A stretch of DNA of 44,434 bases from Halothiobacillus sp. (GTDB lineage: Bacteria > Pseudomonadota > Gammaproteobacteria > Halothiobacillales > Halothiobacillaceae). The translations under genes were made by a program, and so were the position numbers. Below the pieces are notes generated by a model. The model had not been told where the DNA came from, did no database searches, and saw only the letters and a list, made by a program, of their open reading frames with translations. Positions 1-8,210 of the stretch are shown here, piece by piece (positions within the stretch are counted from its first letter, which is position 1; every line of letters begins with the position of its first letter). The stretch is from assembly GCA_024636015.1 (NCBI GenBank), contig JAGXHU010000020.1, forward strand, positions 1 through 44,434, read 5' to 3'.

Positions 1-2
1 AC

Positions 3-362
3 GGCAAGGATCACGAGATGACCGTGATTATCGAAAAACTGGACAAGAAGGCGATGGAAGCGGCAGGGGGATCTCAGGCGGCCATCGAGAAGATGGGGCT
101 CAAGGTATCCAGCCTGTCGCCCAGTGACCTGCAGCAGTTCAATATCAAATATGGGGTGAAGGTCGACGCGGTCAAGAATGACTCGCCGTTTGCCTCCATG
201 TTGACAACGGGTGATGTCTTGTTGGAAGTCAATCGCCTGCCCATGAAGACCACGGAAGATTTGCAGAAAGCGCTGGATACAGCCCCCAAGGATCGTCCGA
301 TCGCGATTCGCCTGTTACGGGATGGGCAACCGTTGTTCCTGGCCGTGCAACTGGGGCATTGA
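3..362 (+). CDS. C-terminal end of a Do/HtrA-family (DegP-like) periplasmic serine protease, partial
   Basis: The reading frame is open from the left edge of the window, so the N-terminus, the catalytic domain and probably the first PDZ domain are missing. The visible part (about 119 residues) is a PDZ fold. After a short lead with KVSSLSPSD it has the VKNDSPFASMLTTGDVLLEVN stretch typical of a PDZ peptide groove, then a helix (TTEDLQKALD) and a final strand ending in LAVQLGH. In DegP/DegQ/MucD proteins the last PDZ domain, which ends the protein, looks like this and controls oligomerisation and substrate recognition in the periplasm. An in-frame ATG at position 18 is internal, not a start, because the coding frame continues to its left. 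Two intrinsic terminators follow. PDZ assignment is firm; Do-protease membership is inferred from the position and end of the domain. Confidence 0.75.
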   Translation, partial: GKDHEMTVIIEKLDKKAMEAAGGSQAAIEKMGLKVSSLSPSDLQQFNIKYGVKVDAVKNDSPFASMLTTGDVLLEVNRLPMKTTEDLQKALDTAPKDRPIAIRLLRDGQPLFLAVQLGH

Positions 363-426
363 TCCCTCGCTCAGACGGTGGGTAGATATCGCTGCCTACC
401 GCTCTAGAGCGGCTCTGCCAAACCCG

Positions 427-457
427 GCAGTCTTCCCAAGGAAGGCTGCTTTTTTTG
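427..457 (+). terminator. Rho-independent terminator after the protease gene
   Basis: A 10-bp stem (GCAGTCTTCC at 427-436 pairing with GGAAGGCTGC at 440-449, one G-U pair) with a 3-nt CAA loop is followed directly by a run of seven T. It lies 65 nt past the protease stop codon. Confidence 0.88.
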
Positions 458-542
458 TTTTTGGCCAGGATTTTTGCATTGTTTGGTGAACTTTTACTGG
501 AGCTACCTATCTGACTCAGTGGCTCCTCAAGGATGAACCATT

Positions 543-568
543 GCCCCGAATGATACGGGGCTTTTTTT
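543..568 (+). terminator. Second rho-independent terminator upstream of xthA
   Basis: GCCCCG (543-548) pairs with CGGGGC (556-561) and is followed by a T7 run. No ORF lies between this and the first terminator 86 nt upstream. It therefore either backs up the first or ends a short untranslated transcript arising in between. Confidence 0.8.
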
Positions 569-648
569 CGCCCGGCGATTCAGCCCGAGGCACCGGGACG
601 CAGGCAGTACGCTAAACTGACCATCCATCGATTCACGAGGCAGTCGGA

Positions 649-1416
649 ATGCGGGTAATTTCATTTAATGCCAACGGAATACGTTCGGCGTCACGCAAGG
701 GTTTTTTCGACTGGCTGGCGACCCAGGATGCCGATTTTGTCTGCATTCAGGAAACCAAGGCGCAAGTCGATCAGTTGACCGATCCCGAATTCAACCCGCC
801 CGGTTACACCTGCCAGTATGTGTCGGCTGAGCGCAAGGGGTACAGCGGTGTGGCGATATATGCCAAGCGACCGCCGACACGCATCGTCACGGAGCTCGGC
901 CTGCCGGAGTTCGATCAGGAAGGGCGGTATTGCGCTTTTGAATACCCCGATCTGGTTGTGGCTTCACTCTATTTGCCTTCGGGCTCGGCGGGCGATCATC
1001 GACAGGAATCCAAGGAGCGTTTTCTGGCTGCATTTCTGCCGATCATGGCTGAATATCGTCAGCACAACCAGCCGTTCATCTTATGCGGGGACTGGAATAT
1101 CGCGCATCGCGAACTGGATCTGAAAAACTGGCGCAGCAACCAGAAAAATTCGGGATTCTTGCCGCATGAGCGGGCTTGGTTGGACCAGGTGTTCGATGAG
1201 CTGGGCTATGTCGATGCGCACCGCGTCGTGGCGCCGGACGAGGCGGTGTACACCTGGTGGTCGAATCGAGCCAATGCCTGGGAAAACAATGTCGGTTGGC
1301 GCATCGATTATCAGATCATCACGCCCGACCTAGCCGGGCGCGTCCAGTCCGCGCAGGTGTATCGGGGACAGAAATTTTCCGACCACGCCCCGCTGATCAT
1401 CGACTACCAGGACTGA
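649..1416 (+). CDS. xthA: Exodeoxyribonuclease III / AP endonuclease
   Basis: This 255-residue protein is a complete member of the ExoIII family, which cuts DNA at abasic sites and degrades 3' ends during base excision repair in the cytoplasm. All family motifs are present in order: NANGIRSA near the N-terminus, the metal-binding glutamate in QETK (about residue 35), a catalytic GDWNIAH block (about 147-153), the DNA-contacting WRSNQKNSGF stretch, YTWWSNR and WRIDYQI, and the terminal SDHAPL with the catalytic histidine. The length matches the short (exoA-like) branch of the family. The ATG start has a GAGG about 10 nt upstream. The gene stands alone: terminators lie before it and terC converges on it. 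Functionally it pairs with ung at 21.3 kb, which creates its substrate. Confidence 0.96.
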   Translation: MRVISFNANGIRSASRKGFFDWLATQDADFVCIQETKAQVDQLTDPEFNPPGYTCQYVSAERKGYSGVAIYAKRPPTRIVTELGLPEFDQEGRYCAFEYPDLVVASLYLPSGSAGDHRQESKERFLAAFLPIMAEYRQHNQPFILCGDWNIAHRELDLKNWRSNQKNSGFLPHERAWLDQVFDELGYVDAHRVVAPDEAVYTWWSNRANAWENNVGWRIDYQIITPDLAGRVQSAQVYRGQKFSDHAPLIIDYQD

Positions 1417-1485
1417 AGGAACCATTGATGAATGCGGCCGAGGTCAAGAGGGCGCTCTCAGAGGGCGACGAAATGAGCGTGTGCC

Positions 1486-2223
1486 CTACTCTACCGTGCT
1501 TTGCGCACGCTCCTTGCGCAGACGCATGTTCAGCATCTCGATCACGAGCGAGAAGGCCATGGCAAAGTAGATGTAGCCCTTGGGCACACGTATGCCGAAG
1601 GATTCGACGATCAAAAATACCCCGATCAGGATCAGAAAGGCCAGTGCCAGCATTTTGATCGTCGGGTGTTTCTCCACGAACTCGCTAATGGACTTGGCGG
1701 CCACCATCATGACCAGAACAGCCACGATAATGGCGGCGACCATGATTTCGATGTCCTTAACCAGACCAATCGCCGTAATGACGGAGTCGAGCGAGAACAC
1801 AATGTCGATCAGGGCGATTTGCAGGATCACACTCCACAGGGCGACCTTTTTCAATTGAGGTCCATCGGCGGAGGGTATAAGTCCGCCCGATTCCATGGTG
1901 TCGTGCATTTCGGTGACGGCTTTGTAGACGAGAAACATCCCGCCGACCAGCAGAATCAGATCCCGCCCGGAAAAGGCGAGGGTACCGATATGCAGCCAAG
2001 GTTTGGTCAGCCCCATCAGCCAGAGCAGGGAGAACAGCAGGCCGATTCGGGTCAGCATAGCGAGTCCGAGCCCGAGCAGGCGACCGGCCTGACGCTGGTG
2101 CGCCGGCAGCTTGGAAACCAGGATGGCAATCACGATGATGTTGTCGATACCCAGCACGATTTCCAGTGCTGTCAGGGTGGCAAACGCAATCCAGGCCTCG
2201 GGGGAAATCAATAGCTCAAGCAT
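1486..2223 (-). CDS. TerC-family integral membrane protein
   Basis: The 245-residue protein is strongly hydrophobic, with about seven membrane segments. It carries the TerC-family signature ALEIVLGIDNIIVIAIL near the N-terminus and the repeated FSLDSVITAIGL block in the middle; the acidic residues in GIDN and SLDS are thought to contact a metal ion. TerC/Alx-type proteins are linked to manganese export, metallation of secreted proteins and tellurite resistance. The exact substrate cannot be read from sequence, and no other ter genes are nearby. The start is ATG at 2223; a GGTTCCCC sequence precedes it but there is no clear ribosome-binding site. It converges on xthA with about 70 nt between. 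Confidence 0.9.
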   Translation of the reverse strand: MLELLISPEAWIAFATLTALEIVLGIDNIIVIAILVSKLPAHQRQAGRLLGLGLAMLTRIGLLFSLLWLMGLTKPWLHIGTLAFSGRDLILLVGGMFLVYKAVTEMHDTMESGGLIPSADGPQLKKVALWSVILQIALIDIVFSLDSVITAIGLVKDIEIMVAAIIVAVLVMMVAAKSISEFVEKHPTIKMLALAFLILIGVFLIVESFGIRVPKGYIYFAMAFSLVIEMLNMRLRKERAQSTVE

Positions 2224-2364
2224 GGGGAACCTGTCGGGCAGTGAAGCGCCGGTAATGGGGTATGGGGTTGCAATCTAGCATTTTGTGGTGCTTTTCAAAA
2301 CCTAGGCACTAGGATTCGGGTGCCGTTGTGCGGGATATAAATCAACATCGGCGGTGTGCGCTGA

Positions 2365-2391
2365 TTGTTTTGACCAGATGTTTCGTATACT
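2365..2391 (+). promoter_or_regulatory. Possible sigma-70 promoter for the SlyB-like gene
   Basis: A good -10 hexamer TATACT (2386-2391) sits 34 nt before the ATG. The best -35 is TTGTTT (2365-2370) with a short 15-nt spacer. A better -35 match (TTGACC at 2370) would leave only 10 nt, so the -35 assignment is weak. Confidence 0.38.
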
Positions 2392-2424
2392 GCGCACCTG
2401 AGTAAACCAACCTGGGTTAGCAGT

Positions 2425-2889
2425 ATGTTGCGGATGATTTCTGTGATGATTTTGAGTGGCTTGGCTGTTTTGTTGACCGGCTGCGCCGGCAGCATGTCCA
2501 GCGACACATACAATCGAAACGCGACCATGCAGATGCAGGATGTACATTATGGCACTGTGGAAAGCGTGCGTGGTGTGCGGATCGCGGGAACGCGGTCCCC
2601 GGTTGGCGTCATCGGCGGTGCGATCGTGGGTGGTTTGCTGGGCAACACGGTCGGCGGTGGCCGGGGCAAGGATCTGGCTACCGTCGGTGGTGCGATTGCC
2701 GGGGGCGTGGCTGGTTCCGCCATCGAACAAGGCGCGACGCAGCAAAACGGCGTGGAAATTACGGTGCGGCTGGATAATGGCCGGATCGTTTCCATTGTTC
2801 AGGCAGTGGATAATCAGATGTTCTCACCAGGCCAGCGGGTTCAGGTGGTTACGGCGCCCAATGGCGTGAGTCGGGTCACTGCGGGCTAG
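2425..2889 (+). CDS. SlyB/Pcp-like outer-membrane lipoprotein with glycine-zipper domain
   Basis: The 154-residue protein begins with a lipoprotein signal peptide ending in the lipobox LTGC, with Cys20 as the lipidated residue. Between residues about 52 and 95 lies a glycine-rich two-helix hairpin (GVIGGAIVGGLLGNTVGGG ... GGAIAGGVAGSA), the glycine-zipper 2TM domain of the SlyB/Pcp/YcfJ group. The C-terminal part (EITVRLDNGRIVSIVQ ... PGQRVQVV) is the small beta domain shared by SlyB relatives. Such lipoproteins sit in the outer membrane and support envelope integrity; in enteric bacteria slyB is under PhoPQ control, but nothing here shows that. A second in-frame ATG at 2434 is an alternative start. 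Confidence 0.88.
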   Translation: MLRMISVMILSGLAVLLTGCAGSMSSDTYNRNATMQMQDVHYGTVESVRGVRIAGTRSPVGVIGGAIVGGLLGNTVGGGRGKDLATVGGAIAGGVAGSAIEQGATQQNGVEITVRLDNGRIVSIVQAVDNQMFSPGQRVQVVTAPNGVSRVTAG

Positions 2890-3008
2890 CACCCGTCCGC
2901 AAAGCGGCTTCGATGGCAGGATGAAACAAAATAAACCAGGGAATAACCTGACGTGACTCGTTAGCCCCGGCAGGGGTGACTGGTCGACGTCGCTTTCGAG
3001 GTGCGCGT

Positions 3009-3608
3009 GTGTTCGGAATTGATATCGCCCCGTTATTGACCCAGTACGGTCTGATCGTGCTGGCGATCGGCTGCCTGTTGGAAGGGGAAACGGTGCTTGT
3101 TCTGGCCGGACTTGCCGCGCATCAGGGCATGCTGGGGCTACCCGACGTTTTGTTGGTTGCCATGTTTTTCGGCTGGCTCGGTGATCAGATCTTTTTCTGG
3201 CTGGGGCGCTGGAAAGGCGATCAGATCCTGATGCGCCTGCCCAGTTGGGCGCGCCAGAAACCCCGCGTGGATGCCTGGATACATAAATATCACGCTCCTG
3301 TCGTGATCATGGTGCGTTTCATGTACGGTCTTCGGGCCGCCGGCCCGGTCCTGATCGGGCATAGCGGCCTCTGCCCCTGGAAGTTTGCGCTCTACAATGC
3401 GTTGGGCGCCGTCATCTGGGCTTCACTCTTTATCGGGCTTGGCTGGGTGTTTGGACAGGCGGCAGAGCAGATGCTCGAGCAGATAAATCATTGGGGGCAC
3501 TATGTATTCTATGTGGGCGCCATACTCGCTCTGATCGGAACGGTCTTTTTTTGGTTATGGTGTCGTCGTCGCAGCCTGCGGGCGGCGCGCGAAAATTCGG
3601 GAGATTAG
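3009..3608 (+). CDS. DedA-family inner-membrane protein
   Basis: The product is a DedA/SNARE-associated (VTT-domain) membrane protein, a family now tied to undecaprenyl-phosphate and phospholipid flipping. Visible family marks are the LLEGETVLVLAG loop near the N-terminus, the GWLGDQIFFWLGR block, the R-FMYGLRAAGPVLIG re-entrant motif (F-x-R-[YF]-hydrophobic-R-type) and GAVIWASLFIGLGWVFG. A basic tail (RRRSLRAAR) should face the cytoplasm. I place the start at GTG 3009 because GAGG lies 8 nt upstream and the protein then begins, as is usual in this family, just before the first hydrophobic segment. A GTG at 2976 would add 11 arginine-rich residues and lacks a ribosome-binding site. gmk starts 2 nt after its stop, so the two are probably cotranscribed. 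Confidence 0.88.
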   Translation: MFGIDIAPLLTQYGLIVLAIGCLLEGETVLVLAGLAAHQGMLGLPDVLLVAMFFGWLGDQIFFWLGRWKGDQILMRLPSWARQKPRVDAWIHKYHAPVVIMVRFMYGLRAAGPVLIGHSGLCPWKFALYNALGAVIWASLFIGLGWVFGQAAEQMLEQINHWGHYVFYVGAILALIGTVFFWLWCRRRSLRAARENSGD

Positions 3609-3609
3609 T

Positions 3610-4239
3610 GTGATTCGGGGGCAGTTGTATGTAATTTCCGCGCCATCGGGCGCTGGCAAGACCAGTTTGATCAAGGCGCTGCGGGCGCGTATGCCCGAAC
3701 TGGGGTTATCCGTCTCACACACGACCCGAGCCATGCGTCCCGGCGAACAGGATGGCGTGCATTATCATTTTGTGGATGTGGTGACGTTTGAGGCAATGAT
3801 TACCGAAGGTGCATTTGTTGAGCACGCTCAGGTATTCGGGAATTACTACGGAACCTCTCAGGCGGCTATTTCCCGGGTGCTGGCTGGCGGGCAGGATCTA
3901 ATCCTGGAAATCGACTGGCAGGGCGCACAGCAGGTGCGTGCGCAGTTTCCGACGGCGATCTCGGTCTTTGTTCTGCCGCCGAGTCGGGCGGCGCTGCGGG
4001 AACGCCTCTTTGGACGAGGGCAGGATGATGCCGAGGTGATTGCGCGCCGACTGGCGGAGGCGACACTGGAAATGCGCCAGCATCCCCATTACGACTATTT
4101 GATTATCAATGAAGATTTCTCGGTGGCGCTGGAGCAGCTCGGATGCATTTTTGTGAGTAGTCGTTTACGCATGGCTCAGCAGGTACAAGTTGAGCGTGCG
4201 CGACTGGAAAATTTGCTGAATACCCCCGAAACCCCTTAG
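3610..4239 (+). CDS. gmk: Guanylate kinase
   Basis: The 209-residue enzyme phosphorylates GMP to GDP with ATP in the cytoplasm. It has the P-loop APSGAGKTS at about residues 10-18, the GMP-binding segment SHTTRAMRPGEQDGVHYHF, and EIDWQGAQQVR. The start is GTG with GGGAGA about 8 nt upstream. The gene begins one nucleotide after the DedA stop and is followed by rpoZ and spoT, the conserved gammaproteobacterial order gmk-rpoZ-spoT. This places GMP use and the alarmone enzyme in one transcript. Confidence 0.97.
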   Translation: MIRGQLYVISAPSGAGKTSLIKALRARMPELGLSVSHTTRAMRPGEQDGVHYHFVDVVTFEAMITEGAFVEHAQVFGNYYGTSQAAISRVLAGGQDLILEIDWQGAQQVRAQFPTAISVFVLPPSRAALRERLFGRGQDDAEVIARRLAEATLEMRQHPHYDYLIINEDFSVALEQLGCIFVSSRLRMAQQVQVERARLENLLNTPETP

Positions 4240-4278
4240 ACTGTCCGGTCAGTTTCACATTTCTGGGTAGAAATCATC

Positions 4279-4602
4279 ATGGCGCGTGTCACCGTAGAAG
4301 ATTGTCTGGCGAAAGTTCCCAACCGCTTCGAGTTGGTTTTGATGGCGGCGCGGCGCGCCCGGCAAATCGAGCAGGGTGCGGAACCGCTGGTTCCGATGGG
4401 CAAGGAGAAGCCTGTAGTCATCGCTTTGCGCGAAATTGGCGAAGGCAAGATCGACGAAGCGCGGATCAATGAAATCCAGGCCAACATGGTCGTATTGCGC
4501 TCTCAGATTTCCGAAGCGGAAGTCCGTGCCGAGCTGGCGCAGTTCGCCGATGAGAACGAAGGCGGCGTACGCCGTACGCCGGTCAGCAGCGACGAGGGCT
4601 AA
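4279..4602 (+). CDS. rpoZ: RNA polymerase omega subunit
   Basis: The 107-residue protein has the omega signature [30 protein letters not shown], whose helices wrap the C-terminal part of the beta-prime subunit, followed by the IALREI strand-helix. Omega helps assemble RNA polymerase and forms part of a ppGpp-binding site, which fits its position directly before spoT. The acidic C-terminal tail is variable in the family. It lies 39 nt after gmk, and its stop codon abuts the GTG of spoT. Confidence 0.97.
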   Translation: MARVTVEDCLAKVPNRFELVLMAARRARQIEQGAEPLVPMGKEKPVVIALREIGEGKIDEARINEIQANMVVLRSQISEAEVRAELAQFADENEGGVRRTPVSSDEG

Positions 4603-6807
4603 GTGTCCGAGGCGAATACGCTATCGCCCGCTGCAGGCACGCCAGCTTTTGGTGAGCCTGCGGCAGAAGTAGAAGTTTTTTTTGCGCCTCTGGCTGAGAG
4701 GCTGGCGCAATATATCGACCCCGAAGGCATCCAGCACATCAAGGATGCCTTTGTTTTTGGTGCCCATGCCCATGTCGGCCAGGCTCGAAAAAGTGGCGAG
4801 CCCTACATTAGCCATCCGGTGGCTGTGGCCGAGATTCTGGCAGATTTGCACATGGATGAGGCGACGTTGATCGCTGCCATCCTGCACGATGTCATCGAGG
4901 ATACGGCGGTTGCCCGCGAAGAAATCGTCCAGCATTTCGGTGAAGAAGTGGCCCGCCTCGTCGATGGCGTCTCCAAGCTGACGCAAATTCGCTTCAAATC
5001 CAAGGCCGAGGCCCAGGCAGCGAATTTTCGCAAGATGATGATGGCCATGGTGGAGGATGTGCGCGTCATCCTCATCAAGCTGGCCGATCGCCTGCACAAT
5101 ATGCGTACCCTCGGCGTGATGCGGCCGGACAAGCGCCGCCGGATTGCCCGGGAAACCCTCGATATCTATACCCCCATCGCGAGTCGTCTGGGGCTGAACG
5201 CCCTGCGTCACGAGTTGGAAGACATGGGTTTCGCCGCATTGTATCCCGTGCGGTATCGCGTGCTGTCCGAGGCTGTCCGCAAGGCGCGGGGCAACCGCAA
5301 GGAGATTGTGGCAGGCATTGAGGAGCGATTCATTCAGCGCTTTGCCGATGAGCACTTACGGGCCAGCATCGATGCGCGTGAGAAGCGCCCCTACTCGATT
5401 TACCGCAAGATGCTGCAAAAGCACCTGTCCTTCAAGGATGTGTTCGATGTTTTTGCGGTGCGCATCGTCGTGGGGAACGTGGATGAATGCTATCGGGCAC
5501 TCGGGATTGTGCACAATCTTTACAAACCGTTGCCCGGTCGTTTCAAGGACTACATCGCCATTCCGAAGGCGAATGGTTATCAGTCGTTGCATACGATTAT
5601 GTTCGGCCCGCATGGCATTCCGCTGGAGGTGCAGATCCGGACAGCGGAAATGCATCAGTTCGCTGAAAGTGGCATTGCGGCGCATTGGCTGTACAAGGCG
5701 AGCCACGACCAGGGGACGGTGACACAGGCGCGGGCACGTGAGTGGTTACGCGATTTGCTGGAAATCCAGCAGAAGGCGGGTAATCCTCAGGAGTTTCTGG
5801 AGTCGGTCAAGGTCGATTTGTTCCCGGATGAAGTGTATGTCTTTACCCCGATGGGGGAAATTATCGAGTTGCCCCGACGTGCCACTGCGGTCGATTTCGC
5901 TTATGCCATTCATACCGATGTCGGCAATACCTGTGTGTCCTGCAAGATCGACCGCCGCTTTGCGCCGTTATCCACCCCGGTGGAAAATGGCCAAACGGTT
6001 GAGATCATTACAGCCTCCGGGGCCGAGCCCAACCCGAACTGGCTGTCGTTTGTGGTCACCGCCAAGGCCCGCGCAAACATTCGCAGTTACCTCAAGAATT
6101 TGCAGGATGCGGAGGCCATCAAGCTGGGACATCGACTGCTGACCAAGGCCCTGAATGGTGAGGCCGTCGAGTTCGAGGATGTGCAGACCGATCGGCTGAA
6201 CCAGCTTTTGGTGGCGTATCACTACGAAGCGCTGGCCGATTTGTTGCGCGACATCGGCTTGGGCAATCGGATGGCGCCTCTGGTCGCACGGTTGTTATTG
6301 CCGGACAGCGCAGATCAGCTGGATGACGGTTCGGGGCAGTCGCGCGCCATGAACCTCAATGTCTCGCAAGCGCCCATCATCATCAGCGGGACGGAAGGTC
6401 TGGTGGTGGATTTCGCGAAGTGTTGCCACCCGATTCCGGGCGATGCCGTGGTGGGTTTCCTGAGCACGGGTCGCGGGATTGTGGTGCATCGCCGAGACTG
6501 TTCGAATGCGGCTGATGTGGGGGCGCATCCCGAACGCTGGCTGGCGGTGAACTGGGCCAGCGAGCCGACGGGAGAGTACCAGGCGCTCGTTGTGATTCAT
6601 GCCAAGAATGTTCGGGGTGGCTTGGCCCGAATTGCCGGGTCAGTGGCGGAAACGGGCGCAGATATCGACGATGTCCGGTTCGATGACCGGGATGTCAATC
6701 TGACGATCATTACGATTACGTTGCGGGTGAATGACCGGATTCATTTGGCGCGCGTCATGCGGCGAATCAAACGGGTCACTGAAGTGGTGAAGGTCATGCG
6801 TCCCTAA
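4603..6807 (+). CDS. spoT: Bifunctional (p)ppGpp synthase/hydrolase SpoT
   Basis: The 734-residue enzyme makes and breaks the stringent-response alarmone. The N-terminal HD hydrolase domain keeps its metal ligands (H71, then HDVIEDT with H95, D96, E99, D100), so hydrolase activity is expected. The synthase domain (about 240-370) has YSIYRKM, RFKDYIAIPKANGYQSLH and EVQIRTAEMHQFAE, also intact. A TGS domain follows (VYVFTPMGEIIELP ... VEIITA, about 412-475), then the conserved CCHPIPGD segment and a C-terminal ACT domain (about 655-734). The start is GTG immediately after the rpoZ TAA, with GAGGGC just upstream inside rpoZ, so translation is probably coupled. No clear intrinsic terminator follows. 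Confidence 0.97.
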   Translation: MSEANTLSPAAGTPAFGEPAAEVEVFFAPLAERLAQYIDPEGIQHIKDAFVFGAHAHVGQARKSGEPYISHPVAVAEILADLHMDEATLIAAILHDVIEDTAVAREEIVQHFGEEVARLVDGVSKLTQIRFKSKAEAQAANFRKMMMAMVEDVRVILIKLADRLHNMRTLGVMRPDKRRRIARETLDIYTPIASRLGLNALRHELEDMGFAALYPVRYRVLSEAVRKARGNRKEIVAGIEERFIQRFADEHLRASIDAREKRPYSIYRKMLQKHLSFKDVFDVFAVRIVVGNVDECYRALGIVHNLYKPLPGRFKDYIAIPKANGYQSLHTIMFGPHGIPLEVQIRTAEMHQFAESGIAAHWLYKASHDQGTVTQARAREWLRDLLEIQQKAGNPQEFLESVKVDLFPDEVYVFTPMGEIIELPRRATAVDFAYAIHTDVGNTCVSCKIDRRFAPLSTPVENGQTVEIITASGAEPNPNWLSFVVTAKARANIRSYLKNLQDAEAIKLGHRLLTKALNGEAVEFEDVQTDRLNQLLVAYHYEALADLLRDIGLGNRMAPLVARLLLPDSADQLDDGSGQSRAMNLNVSQAPIIISGTEGLVVDFAKCCHPIPGDAVVGFLSTGRGIVVHRRDCSNAADVGAHPERWLAVNWASEPTGEYQALVVIHAKNVRGGLARIAGSVAETGADIDDVRFDDRDVNLTIITITLRVNDRIHLARVMRRIKRVTEVVKVMRP

Positions 6808-6902
6808 TTTCCCGATCGCCAGGATCATGACCGCAGGTCACTTCGAGAAGTTATTCATACAGAGTTTGTGCCGAGGGCAATTGGCCTCTACGCCTAAGCT
6901 GC

Positions 6903-7094
6903 TCATTGCGGAAGATGGCCGACCACATCGGTCAGATCGCGCTTGATCTCCAGACAAAGGGTATGGTTACCGGCGCGGCTGAGCAGCAGAAACTCTGCCA
7001 GGTGTTGGGTCATCGTTCTGCCCTTTGCATGGCCGCCGGAGATTCGTAGGGCCCCGTCACCCTCCTGCAGGTTTATCGGATCGATCGGGGCCAT
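6903..7094 (-). CDS. Small hypothetical protein, 63 residues
   Basis: I do not recognise this protein. It is mixed alpha/beta by eye with no signal peptide, membrane segment or cysteine motif (one Cys). It fills an otherwise empty 420-bp gap between spoT and the DUF481 gene. In its favour: codon use resembles neighbouring genes (mostly G/C third positions) and the frame is closed upstream by a TAA four codons before the ATG, so the start is defined. Against it: the ribosome-binding site is poor (GGA about 11 nt upstream) and the ORF is short. Treat as a plausible small gene. Confidence 0.42.
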   Translation of the reverse strand: MAPIDPINLQEGDGALRISGGHAKGRTMTQHLAEFLLLSRAGNHTLCLEIKRDLTDVVGHLPQ

Positions 7095-7229
7095 TTTTCG
7101 AGTCCGTTAATACATGGATGACCGAGTATGTTCCCCCTACTCCGCCCGAACGGTCATCGACAGGCGCACCCTCGAATCCTGCTTGAGGCAAAGATCGCCG
7201 GATTCACTGCACGTCTGTCCGCTTAGCGC

Positions 7230-7952
7230 CTACTCGAACTGGTAGACCAGATTAACGGAAGTGAAGGTATCCGTCCGCTTCTTGTTCGCCGGTACCTGGC
7301 TGTTGTGCAGGATGGTATAGGACAGTTTCATCGCCAGTTTTTTCGTCATCGATGCGCTGAGTGATGTTACCGACTCCAGCTCCGTGTTGTTCCGACCCGC
7401 GAGCACCGTGAGTTCCTGTTCGAACTTGCCCAGCTCGGAAAATTGGTAAACGAAATCGCCATTAGTGCGCGCAATCAGATTGTTATGAGTCTCGCCCGTT
7501 TGCTGTTGTGATCGCCGAAAGCCCGGCCCCAGTTCCAACGTAAAACTTCCCCGATCGGATAACCAGAACCGATGTCCCAGACCCGCTGCTGCATTCATCT
7601 GGTAGTTATAACCGGAGAAACTATCGCGGCTGGCGCGCGTTGAACCGAATACATAGTTGCGTTCATTGAGCGAGTAATGGCTTTCGAAATCAGCCAGAGT
7701 CCGATTCGCAGTGGATGTGCCATTTTCACTGGCCTGTAGCGTTTCCAGACGCAGTCGATTGGTCCAGGGTTCATGGTGGTATTTGATTTTCAGCTTGGCA
7801 TTCACGTTCGTGTTTTGGCTGTTGCCGGTGGCCATCGAAGCGCCCAGCTCGGCCGAGGACGTCCAGACGCTAGGATTGGACGGTGTGGGATCGGCGTAAA
7901 CCAGGCTCGGGATCAGGCTGATCGAAGCAAATATCCAAAAACGAAGTGGCAT
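7230..7952 (-). CDS. DUF481 (YdiY-like) outer-membrane beta-barrel protein
   Basis: The 240-residue protein starts with a signal peptide cleaved near VYA-DP. The rest alternates polar and hydrophobic residues in strands, with the DUF481 pattern WTSSAELGASMATGNSQNTN, then NERNYVFGSTRASRDSF, AAGLGHRFW and a C-terminal strand ending in F-x-x-VNLVYQF-E close to an outer-membrane barrel signature. Members such as E. coli YdiY are called salt-induced outer-membrane proteins; function is unknown. The start has a strong AGGAGA about 8 nt upstream. It stands alone with wide flanks; no operon partner is evident. Confidence 0.85.
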   Translation of the reverse strand: MPLRFWIFASISLIPSLVYADPTPSNPSVWTSSAELGASMATGNSQNTNVNAKLKIKYHHEPWTNRLRLETLQASENGTSTANRTLADFESHYSLNERNYVFGSTRASRDSFSGYNYQMNAAAGLGHRFWLSDRGSFTLELGPGFRRSQQQTGETHNNLIARTNGDFVYQFSELGKFEQELTVLAGRNNTELESVTSLSASMTKKLAMKLSYTILHNSQVPANKKRTDTFTSVNLVYQFE

Positions 7953-8210
7953 AGACAGTTTCTCCTGTGTGTCTGGTTGGGGACGTGGGCCGCGCGTATT
8001 ACAGACTCCATGACGTTGGGTCGCTGCTGGATGTGACCCGACGATAAGAAGCCAGTCCAGGGTGAATGGATGACCCGGCAGGATTTTGTCGCATTCCTAG
8101 GCCGGAGGCTGCCCCTTTCGAAGGTCGGTTAAATTACATTAGTTCACAGGGTGCGGACACGCAAAGAATGACGTTGTGCTATCGATGTTGCGAGCGAGTG
8201 AGTAGTGGGT

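Noticed and set aside
1501..2214. 237-codon forward ORF opposite terC
   Set aside because: Its His/Gln/Asp-rich composition is the typical antisense shadow of a hydrophobic membrane protein; no ribosome-binding site.
4621..5355. 244-codon reverse ORF inside spoT
   Set aside because: It lies wholly within a well-conserved gene and resembles no protein family.
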